DNA of 6,207 nucleotides from positions 1 to 6,207 of the forward strand of contig JAFDYP010000210.1 in assembly GCA_018267355.1 (NCBI GenBank). Direction: 5' to 3'. Shown piece by piece: positions 5,311 through 6,207 of the stretch. Under the pieces are notes generated by a model that worked only from the letters and a program-made list of their open reading frames with translations, was not told the DNA's origin and made no database searches. The DNA comes from Bacteroidota bacterium. Lineage in GTDB: Bacteria > Bacteroidota > Bacteroidia > Chitinophagales > LD1. Position numbers and translations under genes: made by a program. Within the stretch, counting starts at the first letter, position 1. Each line of letters begins with the position of its first letter.

Positions 5311-6207
5311 ATGAGTGAAAGAAGAGTCAGGGTGCGTTTTGCCCCATCTCCCACCGGTGGCCTGCATATAGGCGGGGTGAGGACAGCATTATTCAACTAT
5401 CTACTTGCCAAAAAGCACGGCGGGGATTTCATCCTGCGTATAGAAGATACGGACCAAAACAGGTTTGTAGAAGGTGCCGAGGAGTATATCGTCAACTCGC
5501 TGAAGTGGTGTGGCATAGAGCCCAACGAAGGCATCGGCTTCGGCGATGGTACACACGCTCCATACCGCCAGAGCGAGCGCAAGCCTATGTACCGCCAGTA
5601 TGCCGAGCGGCTGGTAGAGTCCGGTCATGCTTATTATGCCTTTGATACAGAAGAAGAGCTGGACAAATGGCGCGAAGATATGGCTGCACAAGGTGTACCC
5701 TCTCCACAATATAGCGCGGTAACCAGGCAGTATCTGAAAAACTCTACCTCGCTCTCTGCTGACGAGGTAAAGACGCGCATGGAGCGCGGAGACAAGTATG
5801 TGATCCGCTTTAAAATGCCGCGTAATGAGGATGTGAAGTTTCACGATCTGATCCGTGGCTGGGTCACTTTCAATACTTCACAGCTAGACGATAAGGTGCT
5901 GCTGAAGAACGACGGTATGCCTACCTATCACCTCGCTCACGTGGTGGACGATACCCTGATGGAGATCTCTCACGCCATCCGTGGTGAGGAGTGGCTGCCA
6001 TCGGCACCGCTGCATGTGCTGTGCTTCCGCGCGCTGGGCTGGGAGTCTACTATGCCTCAGTATGCGCACTTGCCCCTGATACTCAACCCGGATGGCAAAG
6101 GCAAGCTAAGCAAGCGCTATGCTGATAAACTTGGTTTCCCATCGTTCCCACTGTCATGGACCACTACCAATAAAGAAACTGGTGCTCCTGAGTTAAATGT
6201 AGGCTAC
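5311..6207 (+). CDS. gltX: Glutamyl-tRNA synthetase, N-terminal 299 residues (truncated by window end)
   Basis: This class I aminoacyl-tRNA synthetase charges tRNA-Glu with glutamate in the cytoplasm. The N-terminal [23 protein letters not shown] region (residues 9-31) contains the HIGH-type motif HIGG at 19-22. Other GluRS landmarks follow: [62 protein letters not shown] and [16 protein letters not shown], with the KMSKS-type motif KLSKR at 265-269. Bacteroidota enzymes are about 500 residues, so roughly 60% is present and the anticodon-binding domain lies outside. The ATG at 5311 gives [13 protein letters not shown], the usual N-terminus; there is no Shine-Dalgarno sequence, normal in this phylum. 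After KLSKR the sequence is YADKLGFP where relatives I recall have DGD(K/R)LGFP. The gene is divergent from the deacetylase-tatD pair. Confidence 0.97.
   Translation, partial: MSERRVRVRFAPSPTGGLHIGGVRTALFNYLLAKKHGGDFILRIEDTDQNRFVEGAEEYIVNSLKWCGIEPNEGIGFGDGTHAPYRQSERKPMYRQYAERLVESGHAYYAFDTEEELDKWREDMAAQGVPSPQYSAVTRQYLKNSTSLSADEVKTRMERGDKYVIRFKMPRNEDVKFHDLIRGWVTFNTSQLDDKVLLKNDGMPTYHLAHVVDDTLMEISHAIRGEEWLPSAPLHVLCFRALGWESTMPQYAHLPLILNPDGKGKLSKRYADKLGFPSFPLSWTTTNKETGAPELNVGY

Noticed and set aside
5401..5844. 147-codon minus-strand frame inside gltX
   Set aside because: It is antisense to a clear GluRS with HIGG and KLSKR motifs; the translation shows no family features.
1..6207. CRISPR arrays, insertion sequences, attachment sites or phage genes
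   Set aside because: No regularly spaced repeats, transposase motifs or terminal inverted repeats were seen. The tRNA-Ser gene is intact, and I found no direct repeat of its 3' end nearby that would indicate an integrated element.

Overview
The window looks like chromosome from a member of the Bacteroidota. Two secreted proteins end in type IX secretion (T9SS) sorting domains. Several genes have the TAnnTTTG promoter element of this phylum and no Shine-Dalgarno sequence. The glutamyl-tRNA synthetase is also of the Bacteroidota type. I cannot name a genus from the sequence alone.

Layout. Positions 1-35 hold the first codons of a minus-strand gene that leaves the window. Its roughly 245-base upstream region (36-280) has no convincing gene, but it has two promoter-like elements and an unexplained 13-bp stem-loop (100-138). 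A rho-independent terminator (281-315) closes a minus-strand operon of three exported proteins, in transcription order: a small HYC_CC_PP-type cysteine protein (3404-3012), a Met-motif-bearing T9SS protein of unknown function (2932-2030) and a complete T9SS-tagged multicopper oxidase (2023-338). Upstream of that operon lies tRNA-Ser(GGA) with its own terminator (3470-3498). Further upstream, also on the minus strand, are a TatD-family metal-dependent hydrolase (4407-3634) and a NodB-type polysaccharide deacetylase (5109-4423). They are separated by 15 nt and are probably co-transcribed. gltX (5311 to the window end, truncated) runs divergently on the plus strand.

How the genes may work together. 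The three-gene block is best read as an envelope copper or metal module: a small envelope protein with HYC, CPC and CC motifs, a secreted protein with MxxMxxM and MxM motifs, and a CueO/laccase-like oxidase with a Met-rich loop. The copper link is inferred from motifs and gene order. No transporter or regulator lies within the window. The tatD, deacetylase, tRNA and gltX genes look like ordinary chromosomal neighbours.

The least explained signals are the 100-138 stem-loop, the promoter elements sitting only 5-6 nt before start codons (suggesting leaderless mRNAs), and the conjunction of Met and Cys motifs across the three exported proteins.
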